The notes under the pieces: generated by a model
The model's database searches: none
The model's input: only the letters and a program-made list of their open reading frames with translations
Told to the model about the DNA's origin: nothing
Part shown: positions 22,725-34,872 of the stretch, one piece after another
Layout of the letters: every line of letters begins with the position of its first letter
Numbering within the stretch: position 1 is the stretch's first letter
Translations under genes and position numbers: made by a program
DNA from: Pieris napi
Taxonomy: Eukaryota > Arthropoda > Insecta > Lepidoptera > Pieridae
Assembly: GCF_905475465.1 (NCBI RefSeq)
Contig: NC_062259.1
Location: forward strand, 11,480,501-11,544,500
Length of the DNA: 64,000 bases
Direction of reading: 5' to 3'

Positions 22725-22893
22725 CATATAATATAATATAATATAATATAATATAATATAATATAATATAATATAATATAATATAATATAATATAATATA
22801 ATATAATATAATATAATATAATATAATATAATATAATATAATATAATATAATATAATATAATATAATATAATATAATATAATATAATATAATA
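22725..22893. repeat. (TATAA)n microsatellite, 169 bp
   Basis: Uninterrupted 5-bp repeat inside segmental copy 1, flanked by aagcc and agccctaacac. The counterpart in copy 2 is 177 bp long with the same flanks. Confidence 0.95.
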
Positions 22894-25824
22894 GCCCTAA
22901 CACTGATTGCATAAACACGGTTCATTATTGGTTCAATCGTTTTAAATCTTGCAAATATGAGTTAAAGAACGAAACTCGCGGTCGGCCAGTAGCTGTTTAT
23001 TTACAGCACAGTTTATTCAAAGCAATCAATAACTTGTGATTGTGTTATGTTGGTAGTCCATCTTGTCATAGTCGTAGAATAGAGACGGATCTGACAAATA
23101 GTAAACCGGGGGCCAAAATTAAAATGGCTGCCCTACATGGCAGCCATTTCAAAATAATATAATCATGTTAGTTCTTGTCATAACTATTTTAATTCATATT
23201 CTGTTAATATGAAAATAGGCATAGGTACAAGCAAATAAAAGGGTTTGTTTTGAAACAAAATAAAAATAATAACATTAAATTACACAGATTTCTAGAAAAA
23301 TCACATGCTTCTATTAAATCCGACACTTTACCGACTGTTTAATTTGAAATTTGTAGCCGTAATATTTAGTCAATGTTGTATCCAACTATAATAAAAAGTG
23401 GATTTTGTTTTTTTTCAAATCCGACATTGTTCTACGATCATGACGATCTATTCATCTGTTTAAAAATAGAATATCATGAATCTATGAATGTAATATAATA
23501 ACTACTTATATAGTATCAACTGTTTTTAACATGAAATGATTACCTATTCCTTATGGTAGTACTTTTGTCAAGTATTCCCTTTGTTGGTATTTTGTATTTT
23601 ATCTCTTTCTTCATGTCTCTTGATGTAACAAGAAAGACAGAAAAATCCATCTAATCAGGTTCGATACAGGTACTACAACAAGCTCAGGGGGTTTTGAATA
23701 TCCAAAGTTACAAAACTTCCCCCAATCATTTGAATCTGCTGTATGTATTAGACAAATTGGTCGGGTACGCCTTTCCGTGATTTTGCTATATGACTCTTTC
23801 ACGGTGGTTTAAATGCAACTCCCTTAAATGCTGTTGCTTGGTCAGCATTTAATATTGCTAGTTTTAAGGTCCTTGGTCCCAGTGTGCTCCGTTATCTCAT
23901 TTCTGCTCTAGTTTTTCAATGTCTATTAAACATTTTGCATTTTCAGCCAGCAGTCTGTGGAGGTGAAGGGCGTCAGGACAATCAGGAGATTCTGTTTTAG
24001 GATTGCAGCTGTTGATAGCTGGCGTGATTTCAATATGTCTGTTGATATTTAAGGGATCCTAAAGCTTTTCTTTGGATTCCCATACACATTTTCAATTAAA
24101 TGGGAATTAGGAACCGAGGGTTTTATATTTGAATACACAGTTTGAGTTTGATTTTGTTGGTTGTCCTTATTGAATTCAATTTCAGTACAGTTGTTACTTG
24201 GAAGAGATATTACTGTGGATGGTCTCAACTCAGGACATTCAGTAGAATTTACACTTGACCATTCCTTATAGCTTAGCTAGCTAGCTAGCTTAGCTAGCTT
24301 CATAATTTCTTCATCAGTCTTCTTCTATTCCTTACTGAATATTGCAGGGTCCCACCTCCCATGGCTCGTTGTTAGTGTTGTCAATAATGATAGGACTACA
24401 CATGTGCATCTAATAAGTTATGTATATTATAAACTCTTCTTAACAAGAAAAAGTCATCAGTACTCAGTAAATGTTTATTAAGATCTTTAATTTGTGTACA
24501 ACCAACTGCCATTTGTAGTATTTCACGAGGTATCACACACCAAGTGTCTTTCCATAGGTAGATGGACCCCTAATTAAAAGTAGTATCCTCCATCCCATCC
24601 ATTTAAGTCTCTTCAGCAGGATTAGTAGTATTGTACGAGCCAAGGCTGTATATGTTATTCACTAAGGCTTTCTTAGTAAGCGATAAGCTTGGCGATTTCC
24701 GTAATCGTCAGAGTTACGCCCCGAGAGCACAGCCAGACGTAGGCACTCTCTTAAACTGTGACATTGAATTCATTCGTTACAATTAACATTTCATTATTTC
24801 GCCTATATTCTATTGCTGTACGCGAGTGGTTGAGAGTAATGAACAGGAACTGTAGAAGATTCATGATGATATTGTGGCTGTTGTGGCACCGATGCATTAG
24901 TATTTATGTCGCCTGTGATATACATAAGTGCATTGGCCGATCGCTTTACTAAAACAAATAATAATTATTATTTAATAAATATTGCACAATTTGCAAAACT
25001 ATTAATAGACTTAGCAATAGGCTGCTTACCTGATTTCTTCTGTCATTGTTTACCGTATACTCACATGTTTGTTCATTGTAACGTTGAAGGTGTATTTATA
25101 TACTGAATAAAAGCAGTCAGCCGCTTCATCGTACGATGCATCAGAGCTAGACCAGTAATCTAGATGAGAAAAATCCGCTATTACTGAGCAATGGGCTGAC
25201 AACGTCTGTAAAGATAGAAGATATTGGGACTGGCAAAACGTAAACATTTAAAACTAAGGTCATATCAAGCACATAAGACACTATACAATAATTTTGAGCT
25301 GAGGTTAAGTTAATCGAAGAAGGTTTTAAGGTTGTGGTTGAAATATTTAGTATGGTAAACATTTTGTTATAAAATAGGCATGGCTAACCGAACGTAAGTA
25401 CTTTACTGAACAATGGTCAGACACTCGCAGGCTCACTGTATATATAGAGTACAGTAGTAGCAGTAGATAGCATATAAGCCTCCAACAAAATCAAACACAT
25501 AACAAAATCGCATCGAAGAGTACAGTCTCAATAGGTGATTACATTCTGTTTAGTATATTTAGCTAACTAAAATAATAGGTCTTCATCTGGGGCATTGGAG
25601 ATTCTATTGCAATTAGAAATTTAACGAAAATCATTCATAAGCCAGAAATAAAAACGAAAATAAATTACAATTTCAAATTCAGCCATTTAGTGAAGTTGTG
25701 TTAGTTTTTGGCACAATGGATAGACTTAAAATTCATATAATGAATTCCTACATGGAAATACTGATGTGCATATAACACGAAACTATGGCGACGTGTCCCG
25801 TACACGCCTTCATACTTTAAGCCC

Positions 25825-26001
25825 TATAATATAATATAATATAATATAATATAATATAATATAATATAATATAATATAATATAATATAATATAATATAAT
25901 ATAATATAATATAATATAATATAATATAATATAATATAATATAATATAATATAATATAATATAATATAATATAATATAATATAATATAATATAATATAAT
26001 A
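25825..26001. repeat. (TATAA)n microsatellite, 177 bp
   Basis: Second uninterrupted copy of the 5-bp repeat, in segmental copy 2. It is about two units longer than its partner at 22,725. Confidence 0.95.
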
Positions 26002-26113
26002 GCCCTAACACTAATTGCATAAACACGGTTCATTACTGGTTCAATCGTTTTAAATCTTGCAAATATGCAAGTGTGAGTGAGTTAAAGAACGAAACTCGCG
26101 GTCGGCCGGTAGC

Positions 26114-26690
26114 TGTTTATTTATTTATTTATTAAGGAAACTAAACAGATACATAAGTATACAGTAAAAATAAAATGAAAGTAAAACATAAAATAAACAC
26201 ATTGGACATATCAATAAAAACTTTTACTGATAAAAAAATACAATACAAAGTAAAACAATACAAAACATGACAGCACAAAATTTATTAATTAGGAGAACGA
26301 CAAACAAACTAGCAGCTATAAAAAAACAAGGAAGATACAAGGCTTAAGACATTAAGAGTTTTAACTTAATCTTAAATGAAGCAGTAGAGGAGTGCGAAAT
26401 AGGGTCAATGTTAGTGGCAGAATCCAATGTAGAACACGTCCTGTGAAGAGGCTCACGGAACCCAATGTTGGTTCTGGGAGTCGGAAAGTTAAAAGTTCTG
26501 TGCGAGCGCAAAGATCTGGCAGGGACATTAAATGGTATCAGTTCGAGAAGATGGGAACAAGTTATTTCATTTACGAATATTTTTCTAATAGTGACACAGT
26601 CTGTCAAATTACGCCTAGTAATCAAAGAAAGTAATTTATATTTTTTTTAAAGTTATATTTAGCCCTACCACCATTCATACGATAATTTAG
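26114..26690 (-). mobile_element. LINE 3' end (CR1/jockey-like superfamily)
   Basis: On the - strand it ends a protein with FPTPRTNIGFREPLHRTC and SSTASFKIKLKLLMS, the usual C-terminus of invertebrate LINE ORF2, followed by untranslated DNA and an (AAAT)n-type tail seen as tttatttatttatt at 26,117-26,134. The unoccupied site is visible at about 18,110-18,125, where gaccggcagctgtt runs straight into atcgacaacaacgaattgta. Here ggccggtagctgtt and gtcgacaacgacgaattgta lie on either side of the insert. It is 5' truncated and dead. Confidence 0.7.
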
Positions 26691-26859
26691 TCGACAACGA
26701 CGAATTGTAGGCGATATTCTATATAGAGTTGTTACCTGAGACGGGACTATATCCTGTACGACAACCGCAGGCGTTCGTCTAAGTTAGTGGTACGTATACT
26801 GGGGGTACTACAGCACTTTATGAGTACGATTACTAATAACAAGGAAAGGTGACTCTCTG

Positions 26860-27220
26860 GCACATCAGTGAGAGCGGAGGTCTATTGCCAAGTATTGCAA
26901 TCAATTATGGAGAAGCTCGCAATTCAACAACCTAGGCTGGTCAATGCCTCTTCCCCAATGCTTCTACACGACAACGCGCGAAGTCACACTTCAGGACAGA
27001 CCATCGGAAAGCTACAAGAGCTAAAAGCTTCCCGTCACCCACTGTACGGTGGTACACCGCAAGATGGCGACACCCTATCCCAAGAGATTTCGACATTTTC
27101 AAAAGTTACGCCATTTTGTAAGTAGGAAAATATTTAATATACGTACCCGAGGAGCAGTAGAAAACGCTTTCACTGACTCTATCGCCTCCCGTCCGGAGGC
27201 TTTTAAAGTAAAGGGATAAA
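26860..27220 (+). mobile_element. Mariner transposase fragment, frameshifted
   Basis: The + strand reads VYCQVLQSIMEKLAIQQPRL, LLHDNARSHTSGQTIGKLQEL, then in another frame RHFQKLRHFVSRKIFNIRTR and GAVENAFTDSIASRPEAF before a stop. This is the C-terminal half of a mariner transposase. The HDNARxHT aspartate is present, but the third catalytic aspartate region (usually TDYHFF) is replaced by PKRFRHF, and a frameshift lies near 27,050. It was inserted in the DNA that splits segmental copy 2. Confidence 0.8.
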
Positions 27221-28569
27221 CAAATTGCCATAACACATATAATAAATTATATAGCTATAATTTGATTACTTTCGAGTATTTTTATTAGCTAAAATAATAT
27301 ATAATCTCCAATTTCGTAGATTAAGACCTAATATGCTTTGTGCTAATATATTATTATTATAGTTTTTACAAATTGCTACCGGTTTTTGAAATTGAATTAA
27401 CCAAACAACATACTTTCATCAAGCTCACCAATTTAATGTCTCCTGTTTTAGATTTATATTTTAAGACTTCAAACTATGTGTTTGTGTATAAAATAAACAA
27501 CACCCTATATTAAAATATTGCAGAATCTATAAAAAACAAAACAGTCGTCACGTATTTACAAGTTAAAGAAAATTCAACTTGGGTGGAATAAAGCTCACGC
27601 ACTTGATACAAGTCCCGGTAACAAGCAAAGCAATCAATAACTTGTGATTGTGTTATGTTGGTAGTCCATCTAGTCATAGTCGTAGAATAGAGACGGATCT
27701 GACAAATAGTAAACTGGGGGCCAAATTTAAAATGGCTGCCCTGTAGGGCAGCCATTTCAAAATAATATAATCATGTTAGTTCTTGTCATAACTATTTTAA
27801 TTCATATTCTGTTAATATGAAAATAGGCATAGGTGCAAGCAAACAAAAGGATTTGTTTTGAAACAAAATAAAAATAATAATATTAAATTACACAAATTTC
27901 TAGAAAAATCACATGCTTCTATCAAATTCGTCACTTTACCGACTGTTTAATTTGAAATTTGTAGCCGTAATATTTAGTGAATGTTGTATCCAACTATGAT
28001 AAAAAGTGGATTTTGTTTTTTTTCAAATCCGACATTGTTCTACGATCATGACGATCTATTCATCTGTTTAAAAATAGAATATCATGAATCTATGAATGTA
28101 ATATAATAACTACTTATATAGTATCAACTGTTTTTAATATAATATATACTCCAAAAATCATAGAAATACTTTACTATCATTCATATCATTTCATTTTTTT
28201 AAAAAGTACGGTTTTAACATAAATAAAAACGTACATTACGTTTAAATAAATAAATAACAATATTATCAGTCTTCTTATGGCCATCAAATTTAAAACGAAA
28301 CCAATATTTAAATATTAACTTACGATCTCCATCATAGCTGCAATCACATCTCTTGCAACAGCGTCACTGAAAATATTGAAACGTTAATCAATAATATTGC
28401 CAAACGTCGTCACATCGTCATCCATTATTGCGAATTTATATTCATTTAGATTTATAATTAAAAATAATCTGAACAAAACTAGTTAATATATTTGACACTG
28501 CTGAGCGGTCTTTATTGTTATGTTTAATATTGTCCGTATTTAATTTGTTAATGATTTATTTTACCAGTT

Positions 28570-28860
28570 GTATTTTAAAACGTCGACGGCCGCGGCGCGA
28601 TCGCTGGAGTCTGGACGCTGATTTGCAATTAAGAAAATTACCTATTCAGGTTTTTTTTAATGTATCAAGCGGGCGGGCTGGCCCTTTCGACATATTAATC
28701 GATAAAAATCAGGAGCACCTGACTGGCGTTAAGTGATATCGCCGCCCATAGACTCTTACATTGCCAGAGGCGTCGCAAATGCGTTGCCGGCGCACTGTTC
28801 TTGAAGGTCCCTAACTCGAAGGATTCATGGATTAAAAAAATAATATTACGGCTTAATATT
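28570..28860 (+). mobile_element. LINE-related 3' fragment, common lepidopteran type
   Basis: Contains cgtcgacggccgcggcgcga, GRAGPFDILIDKNQEHLTGV before a stop, then gccagaggcgtcgcaaatgc, gttgccggc and a tail. I recognise the ending (cgc-aagtgcgttgccggcc... tcttgaaggtccctaa) as a common lepidopteran interspersed repeat; a second fragment of the same end is at 32,525-32,620. Clade assignment is uncertain. Confidence 0.5.
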
Positions 28861-29319
28861 TTATTTCTATCGATAAAAAATGTCGAAAAGGAAAAAAATA
28901 GCCAAGACTAAAACTACTGCCAACCTACTTTTCTGAACTTGATGTATGTATGGTACTTAATATTTAGATTTAGCAGAGGTGAAGTAAAATCAAACGTGAA
29001 AAACACAATTTTATCCCATTTTTACGCAATCGGCGGCATTAGAAAACAAAGTAATAAGATATGCCCTGGTCTGCTATTTTTTATGAAGTATTCTTTCAAG
29101 TACTTGTTATAAGTTATATTGTTTGTTAAAAATAAAATAATATTAAATATATATTTATATCAACTATTAGTTTGATAATCGTTATACACAATAGAGATAG
29201 TAAATTCTAAAATGTAGCGTATTTTATTATTTAGTTTTTAATGTTGATATAGGTAGGATGTTTATGGGTGTGGTAAGCCGAACCACATAACACATGCGTA
29301 AAAACATTACTTTACATTA

Positions 29320-31235
29320 TTAGACAAGGGTCGATAATTTTTGAAACCAAAAAACTAATATTAGAATGAAAACCATTGGAAAAGGAGGAGAATATTATAA
29401 AAATTAAAGGGAAAATAATTTACGGGCGATCAGAGGTCGGGAAGGGGATGGGGGTGAGTTTTGAAGGGTAAAAAGCGGTTTATCTCGATTTCCGGCAAAA
29501 CTAAAAGTCCTATGGAAAAAAGACCAGATGGCAAAGTTGTAGATAATAAAAAGATCTAAAACTTTTGAATTTACACTTCTTTCACTTAACCTCAAAATGT
29601 ATGTGAAAAATTCAAAAAACCAAGTTTTTCTTACTTTTTTACCATGACATATGGTGAAACCTAACCTTTTTATGTCCTAAATACGCTGTAATTTATTTGA
29701 TTTGAAATATTTATTTTTTCACGTTATTTTGAATGAATATCGAAAAAGCACCCTAATTTTCAGTCGAAAATTCACCCGTCAAAATATCAGCTTTTTTCAA
29801 AAAGTTGATGTGCTTTCTGTTCGATGAAATCTCTACTTTCCGATGGTAAAAAAAAAATATTACCTACTATAGTAAATCTTCTCATTTTTTGTATTTATTG
29901 TCGATTCTTTTCTTGCTAGACACTAAACTATTCAAAGCTTTCTTTTTTTATTTCATACACTTGCTTATCATGTGCCTTATTGATTACAAACAGATTAATC
30001 CATACAGATAATCTACAAAATCGAATTAATAATGCCTTTACAATTTTATCGTGAGTATAACTAAATTAGTTTGTGCAAAATTATTATTATTTTATTTTTT
30101 AATCTAATCTTTAAGATTATTATTTTTTAATCTTGTATTATATCATTCAATTTTAAACTTTTAAGTTATGTTACGTTAAGCATACTATTTTTGAAAGAAA
30201 ATATTACTATTTTTATGTTTGAGTTGAATACAAATTAAAATAAAGATAAGTAGTTACCTTGCTATGCAGATTCCAAGTTGTCTTTTTGAAAGTAAATTTG
30301 TCACAATCCTCTTAAAGTAACTCAGCCTGCACGTGTATTTTAATAAACGATGTTGTTCACTGCTCTGTATCTCGAATAATGGCTAGGCTAACGGTTTTTT
30401 ACAGCTGCTACTAAATAGCAGGTATGCAGTAAGTCCCAGACCCGCCATCCCCTTCCCCACTTCTCATTGAAATTATACCTTTTGATGGGCTAAATTTTTG
30501 CGAAAGTCACTCAGGCATATAAGTTATCTTAAAAAATAGTATATATATAACATGTAATCTTACGTTTTTTGAGTAATTAAAGTGTAAAATTTAATAAATA
30601 GCTCAAAATTGTGTAGCCTAATTAAAAAAATATTTTATTGTGTTTGAATTTTTTTTTGCATCTTCTGAGCAGATATACTATAGTAATATTTTTTTTACTA
30701 TAGTAGGAAAGTAGAGATTTCAACGAACAGAAAGCACACCAACTTTTTATAAAAGCTGATATTTTGACGGGTTTTTTCGATTGAAAATAGGGGTGCTTTT
30801 TTGATATTCATTCAAAATAACGTGAAAAAATAAATATTTCAAATCAAATAAATTACAGCGTATTTACGACATAAAAAGGTTAGGTTTCACCATATGTCAT
30901 GGTAAAAAAGTAACAAAAACTTGGCTTTTTGAATTTTTCACATACATTTTGTGGTTATGTGAAAAAAGTGTAAACTCAAAAGTTTTAGATCTTTTTATTA
31001 TCAAAACTTTGCCATTTGACTTTTTGCGTAGGATTTTCAGTTTTGGCGGAAATCGAGATAAACCGTTTTTTACCCTTAAAAACTCACCCCCTTTCCCTTC
31101 CCGACCTCACATCGCCCGTAAATTACTTTTCCTTTAATTTTTATAATATTCTGCTCCTTTTCCAATGGGTTTCAACCTACTATTACTTTTTTAACTTTTT
31201 ATTATTTTCAAAGGCTCTACCCTGGTCTATATAAC
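29320..31235. mobile_element. Element with inverted terminal repeats of about 550 bp
   Basis: 29,320-29,880 is repeated in inverted orientation at about 30,672-31,235. Landmarks: gaaaccattggaaaaggag (29,368) against ctccttttccaatgggtttc (31,155-31,175); gacatatggtgaaacctaac (29,645) against gttaggtttcaccatatgtc (30,880-30,900); and ctatag at the inner ends. The outermost bases resemble tagacaagggt / accctggtcta. The spacer of about 790 bp (29,880-30,672) has no coding sequence I can see. It could be a foldback-type or a non-autonomous DNA transposon with long TIRs; I cannot see a certain target-site duplication. Confidence 0.75.
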
Positions 31236-31254
31236 GAATCTCTTAACAAAATAA

Positions 31255-31600
31255 AAACTCATGTGTGCAATTCACACGTGGTAGAAGTGAAACCATCAAA
31301 AACAAAGTTTTTATAATGAATATATGTAAATTATACTTTTTTCACTAACTAAATAAGTTTAACATCAATCTTTTATTTGATAAAAACTAAAATAATGGAA
31401 GTTTGAAATTCGATGATTATTACTTATTTAAGTTTTTGCACATCTATGTTTTTTTACATTGCACAATTCTTCCCATCTCATTCTCTCCCACGCTAAATCC
31501 TACGAATTTATGCGTCTGTCTCTTTTTACTGTCGCTTTTTCCGTTGCATCCGGTTTGAAATCACAACGATTCTAAAGAAGTTTCACTTCAAAAATAATTT
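31255..31600. mobile_element. Possible MITE with gaagtgaaac inverted ends
   Basis: gtagaagtgaaaccatc at 31,281-31,297 and agaagtttcacttcaaaaat at 31,574-31,593 are partly inverted copies (gaagtgaaac / gtttcacttc). The inner sequence (gttgcatccggtttgaaatc near 31,543) recalls a repeat common in Lepidoptera. Boundaries are uncertain. Confidence 0.35.
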
Positions 31601-34600
31601 ATTTTAGAAGGCGTAATCAATACATCATGTAGTTGTAATCAGAGACAATTTAAATGTAGACTTAGGGTCATTGTTGTAGCAGCGGAAATAATGTTCAAGT
31701 AATTAGAATGGAAACTAAGAAATAAAAATCATCCATTCTTCAATCATTTATTACGCACTAAACTAAGATACACCTTCGAGGATATAAAAAATGTCAGCTA
31801 ACCTATATTGAGGATGAAGAACCAGAGACAGTTTTATGTACAAAATAATTTACCCATCAGTTAATATATTTTGATACAGGCAGTTAACGCTAAAACTTGT
31901 CTCTGAATCTTAAATTATGACTTAAATCTATAATGTAGTATGAAGAGGAAGCTAAGGCAAGACCCGAGTTTCATTTCATATCCGAAGAAAAAGATCCGCC
32001 TCTAACTAAATCGAATTGTACATTAAAAATAGAGCGATTCTTTGTGCGTATATTCTGTTAAAATCAAAATACCAGTCATAACGTGATACGACTGGTATAA
32101 AGAAATATCGACGGCTCTTTTACCTTAATGTATTTTGAATATGTCTACCGAATATTTGGAAGTATTATATAATCGTTCCAAATGTTAAATATATATATTA
32201 TATTTAAGGATATTCAGAATTGAACGGTCGACCGGTAGAGCTATATAGATTTAAGTCCTAATAACCTCGATAGAAAGTTTAAATACTGGGTGTGCTACAT
32301 TGCTAAATCTATGGAAGATAAACACTTAAAATTTTCACATCTACAAATCAACAATACAATAAATACTTTTATGTTTAAAACATTGATAAAATACTTATAA
32401 TTTATTGAGATTTAATACCTTGAAGTGGTTATTAAAATCGTAATATATTTTAAAAAATCACTCAAACTGTTTTAATAAAGTACTTGTCTTTACGCAAATT
32501 CGACTAAAAGAACGTTGTTTTTTTACTAGGACAGCACGCTCGCGAGTGCGCTGCCGGCTTATTACGATTTGTACGGTCTTTTCTCGATCCTAAGAGGAAT
32601 TCAGTAAATCAGTGTACTTTAGTTAGAACAGTGTAAGTGATTTAGTTGACGAATGATGAACTTACGGATAACATACATTTTTAATTATATATTACCCAAC
32701 TTATTACGCGCTAAAATATTAAAGTGTTATTGTGATGACATTAACATAGTTCACACTTAAATAGCTTAAAGATTTATTGTTTGTAATAACTTAAATTGAC
32801 TTGTTATACAAGAAAAATTAAATTAAAAAATAAACACATTTTTGCGCATCATAGAACTGAGTTCAATGACATTTTCAAACATGAATTAACACAATTGTCT
32901 TGTTACACAAGAAATACATAAAAAAACATGATACAGTTAACACAAAAAAAAATTAAACCTTAAAATTGTGATGACATTGTTCAAACTAATATAATAATAA
33001 TAATTGTTAAAAAAAACTGTGCTCGTTTATTTGAAACTTGTAATATTTAAAAAAATGCGCCAAATTTATAAAGCTGTCGGAATTACGGAGGTATTCCAAA
33101 GAGTGCACACTTGTAAACTATGTGTATTAAATAACTTTACTTTTGACTTTATGTCGGGTGTTAATCCTCTTCCTTTTACAATGTATGTAGAAATTAAAAA
33201 AGTAATTTAAATTATTGTCAAGAACAGTTTATATTCTGACCGAATAAAACAAACCATTTTACGTTATCAAAGCGGTCTTATTACACACTGTTATCTACAG
33301 GGTAAATATATATAAGCCTCATTAGATTTAAGATCCTTTTCCTCTATTTGATGCTTTGCAAATCCAACTATTCGAGATTCGATAACGACCGTTAAATATA
33401 AAGGTTTCAAATATATTAATTTGTGCGTTTAGCATATTAATAAAATCACTTAAGAATAAGCAGAGATGGTAAGATTCAGAATCGAGTACCTATACGTTCG
33501 TATTGGATATAATAATACTAATAATATAATATACGGAAGTCTGAATCTCATATGAGATTTCTTTAAGTATTAAACATTATTTATTAATTTTGTGCGATGG
33601 ATACAAAAAGGAATGATAAAATTTCATTCCTTCAAAGTATTTATTTGTACCACTTAAAAACTGTTTATATTGGTCAAATTAATTCCAAATACTTTAATAT
33701 GCACATATAGAATTCGTACTTTTTTTTTAAATTTTTATAATTGTTTAATTTATATGAATTTTATTAAAAATAAGAAAATAAAATATTGTCATAAAAGGCC
33801 AACTTAGTAACTAACACTGGTGGGTGCACACGTTTGTTTGAGAGTTTTTTTTTACTACAATTTTTATGGTATTTTAATAACTTCAATGGATGGTACTCAA
33901 TATTTAAATATTTTGGAATGAAGGTACTGGGGCTGGTTAAGAGATATTTTGTTCATTATAACATATTTTATCATAGAGAGATTAAAAAATCAGTCTTAAG
34001 ACTTAGGGAATGGCTAAAGTACTACAACTAAAAATGAGGTACTTGGGTATTATGATTTCAATTGTAAATAAAAGTATTTTCCGTTATACAGGGAAAAATG
34101 CATTATAGCGAATAAATCACTATTTTTACACTTTTGCATTAAGATTACCAAAGCCGAAAACAGCATTTAAATAGATTATCCTATAATATGAACACGTGTT
34201 TAGCCTTTTGTTAAGGAATAAATTGTAAGAAGACTGGTACTTTTAAAGTTCAATAATTTAAAATAAATTTTATACAATGTAAACTCTACTCTACTGGTTT
34301 ACTACTATATCTAATTTAGAATCAATTCAACTTTTCTGTTAACATTCATAATTGTACTTGGTTACCTATATTAATAAAGTTATTTTGAGTTTGAGTTATA
34401 AGAGACGTTGAAAACATTACATTTTAACTATAAATGATTAACTTTATTTAAGCACAACCTCTGTGTTGCCATAATCATGGGAGTTAAAACGCCATTTATC
34501 TCTTAAGAATTTAAATTATAAAAATGTAATAAATTTTTCATCAGATTATCCACAATATATTTGTATTTGGTAATAAAACGTTTAATCTAACCGCAATATT

Positions 34601-34870
34601 AATGTTTGATAAAAACAGGTATGGTGTTTATGAAATTCTTTTTTAATAAGTTATCTTTACCTGTAGGTAAACATTTGTTTGGATTTTAATGTGGTAAAAG
34701 TAGAATATAAATTATTATTAATCTATGTGTGATGATTACATTTTGATGAAATAAAAAAAAGTTACTTTTAAACAACTTCTCTCGCTGAAACTGTTAAAGA
34801 CTGGTAACGTAATAAGTTAAACGTATCGCATAAAAGATAAATAATTCCCAAACCAGCCAAATAGTGGATA
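31600..34870. other. Gene-poor AT-rich DNA
   Basis: Apart from a short LINE-like 3' fragment at 32,525-32,620 (gcgagtgcgctgccggctta, then ttctcgatcctaag), I see no coding exon, RNA gene or large repeat. Open frames at 33,004-33,210 and 33,834-34,031 have AT-driven composition and no recognisable motif. Confidence 0.5.
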
Positions 34871-34872
34871 AT

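Larger units (their letters stand above)
20495..23530. repeat. Segmental duplication, copy 1
   Basis: 20,497-22,985 matches 23,534-26,103, and 23,021-23,529 matches 27,629-28,137. The second part of copy 1 abuts directly the first part of copy 2 at about 23,530, so this is a tandem duplication of about 3 kb. Copy 1 lacks about 65 bp present in copy 2 (24,077-24,140). Identity looks very high by eye, with scattered single-base differences and different (TATAA)n lengths. The content is - strand N4BP2L-like pieces: TADSNDW-type (20,630-20,816), EFTPP-type (about 21,050-21,150), Walker-A type (21,290-21,485) and YWSSSGASYDKAAD (21,960-22,080). Confidence 0.85.
23534..28140. repeat. Segmental duplication, copy 2, split by insertions
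   Basis: Counterpart of 20,495-23,530. The match is continuous to about 26,103, is then interrupted by about 1.5 kb (LINE 3' end, mariner and other DNA) and resumes at 27,629-28,137. It carries the same damaged N4BP2L-like pieces as copy 1, at 23,611-23,802, 24,150-24,260, 24,395-24,590 and 25,050-25,247, all on the - strand. Confidence 0.85.

Noticed and set aside
22712..22925. Repeated I-I-L-Y-Y frames on the - strand (and at 25,817-26,033)
   Set aside because: They are simple translation of the (TATAA)n arrays.
1..28140. CRISPR-like or bacterial operon structure in the repeat-rich region
   Set aside because: The repeats are hundreds of bases long or simple tandem arrays, with no spacers, no cas genes and clear eukaryotic transposons and introns.
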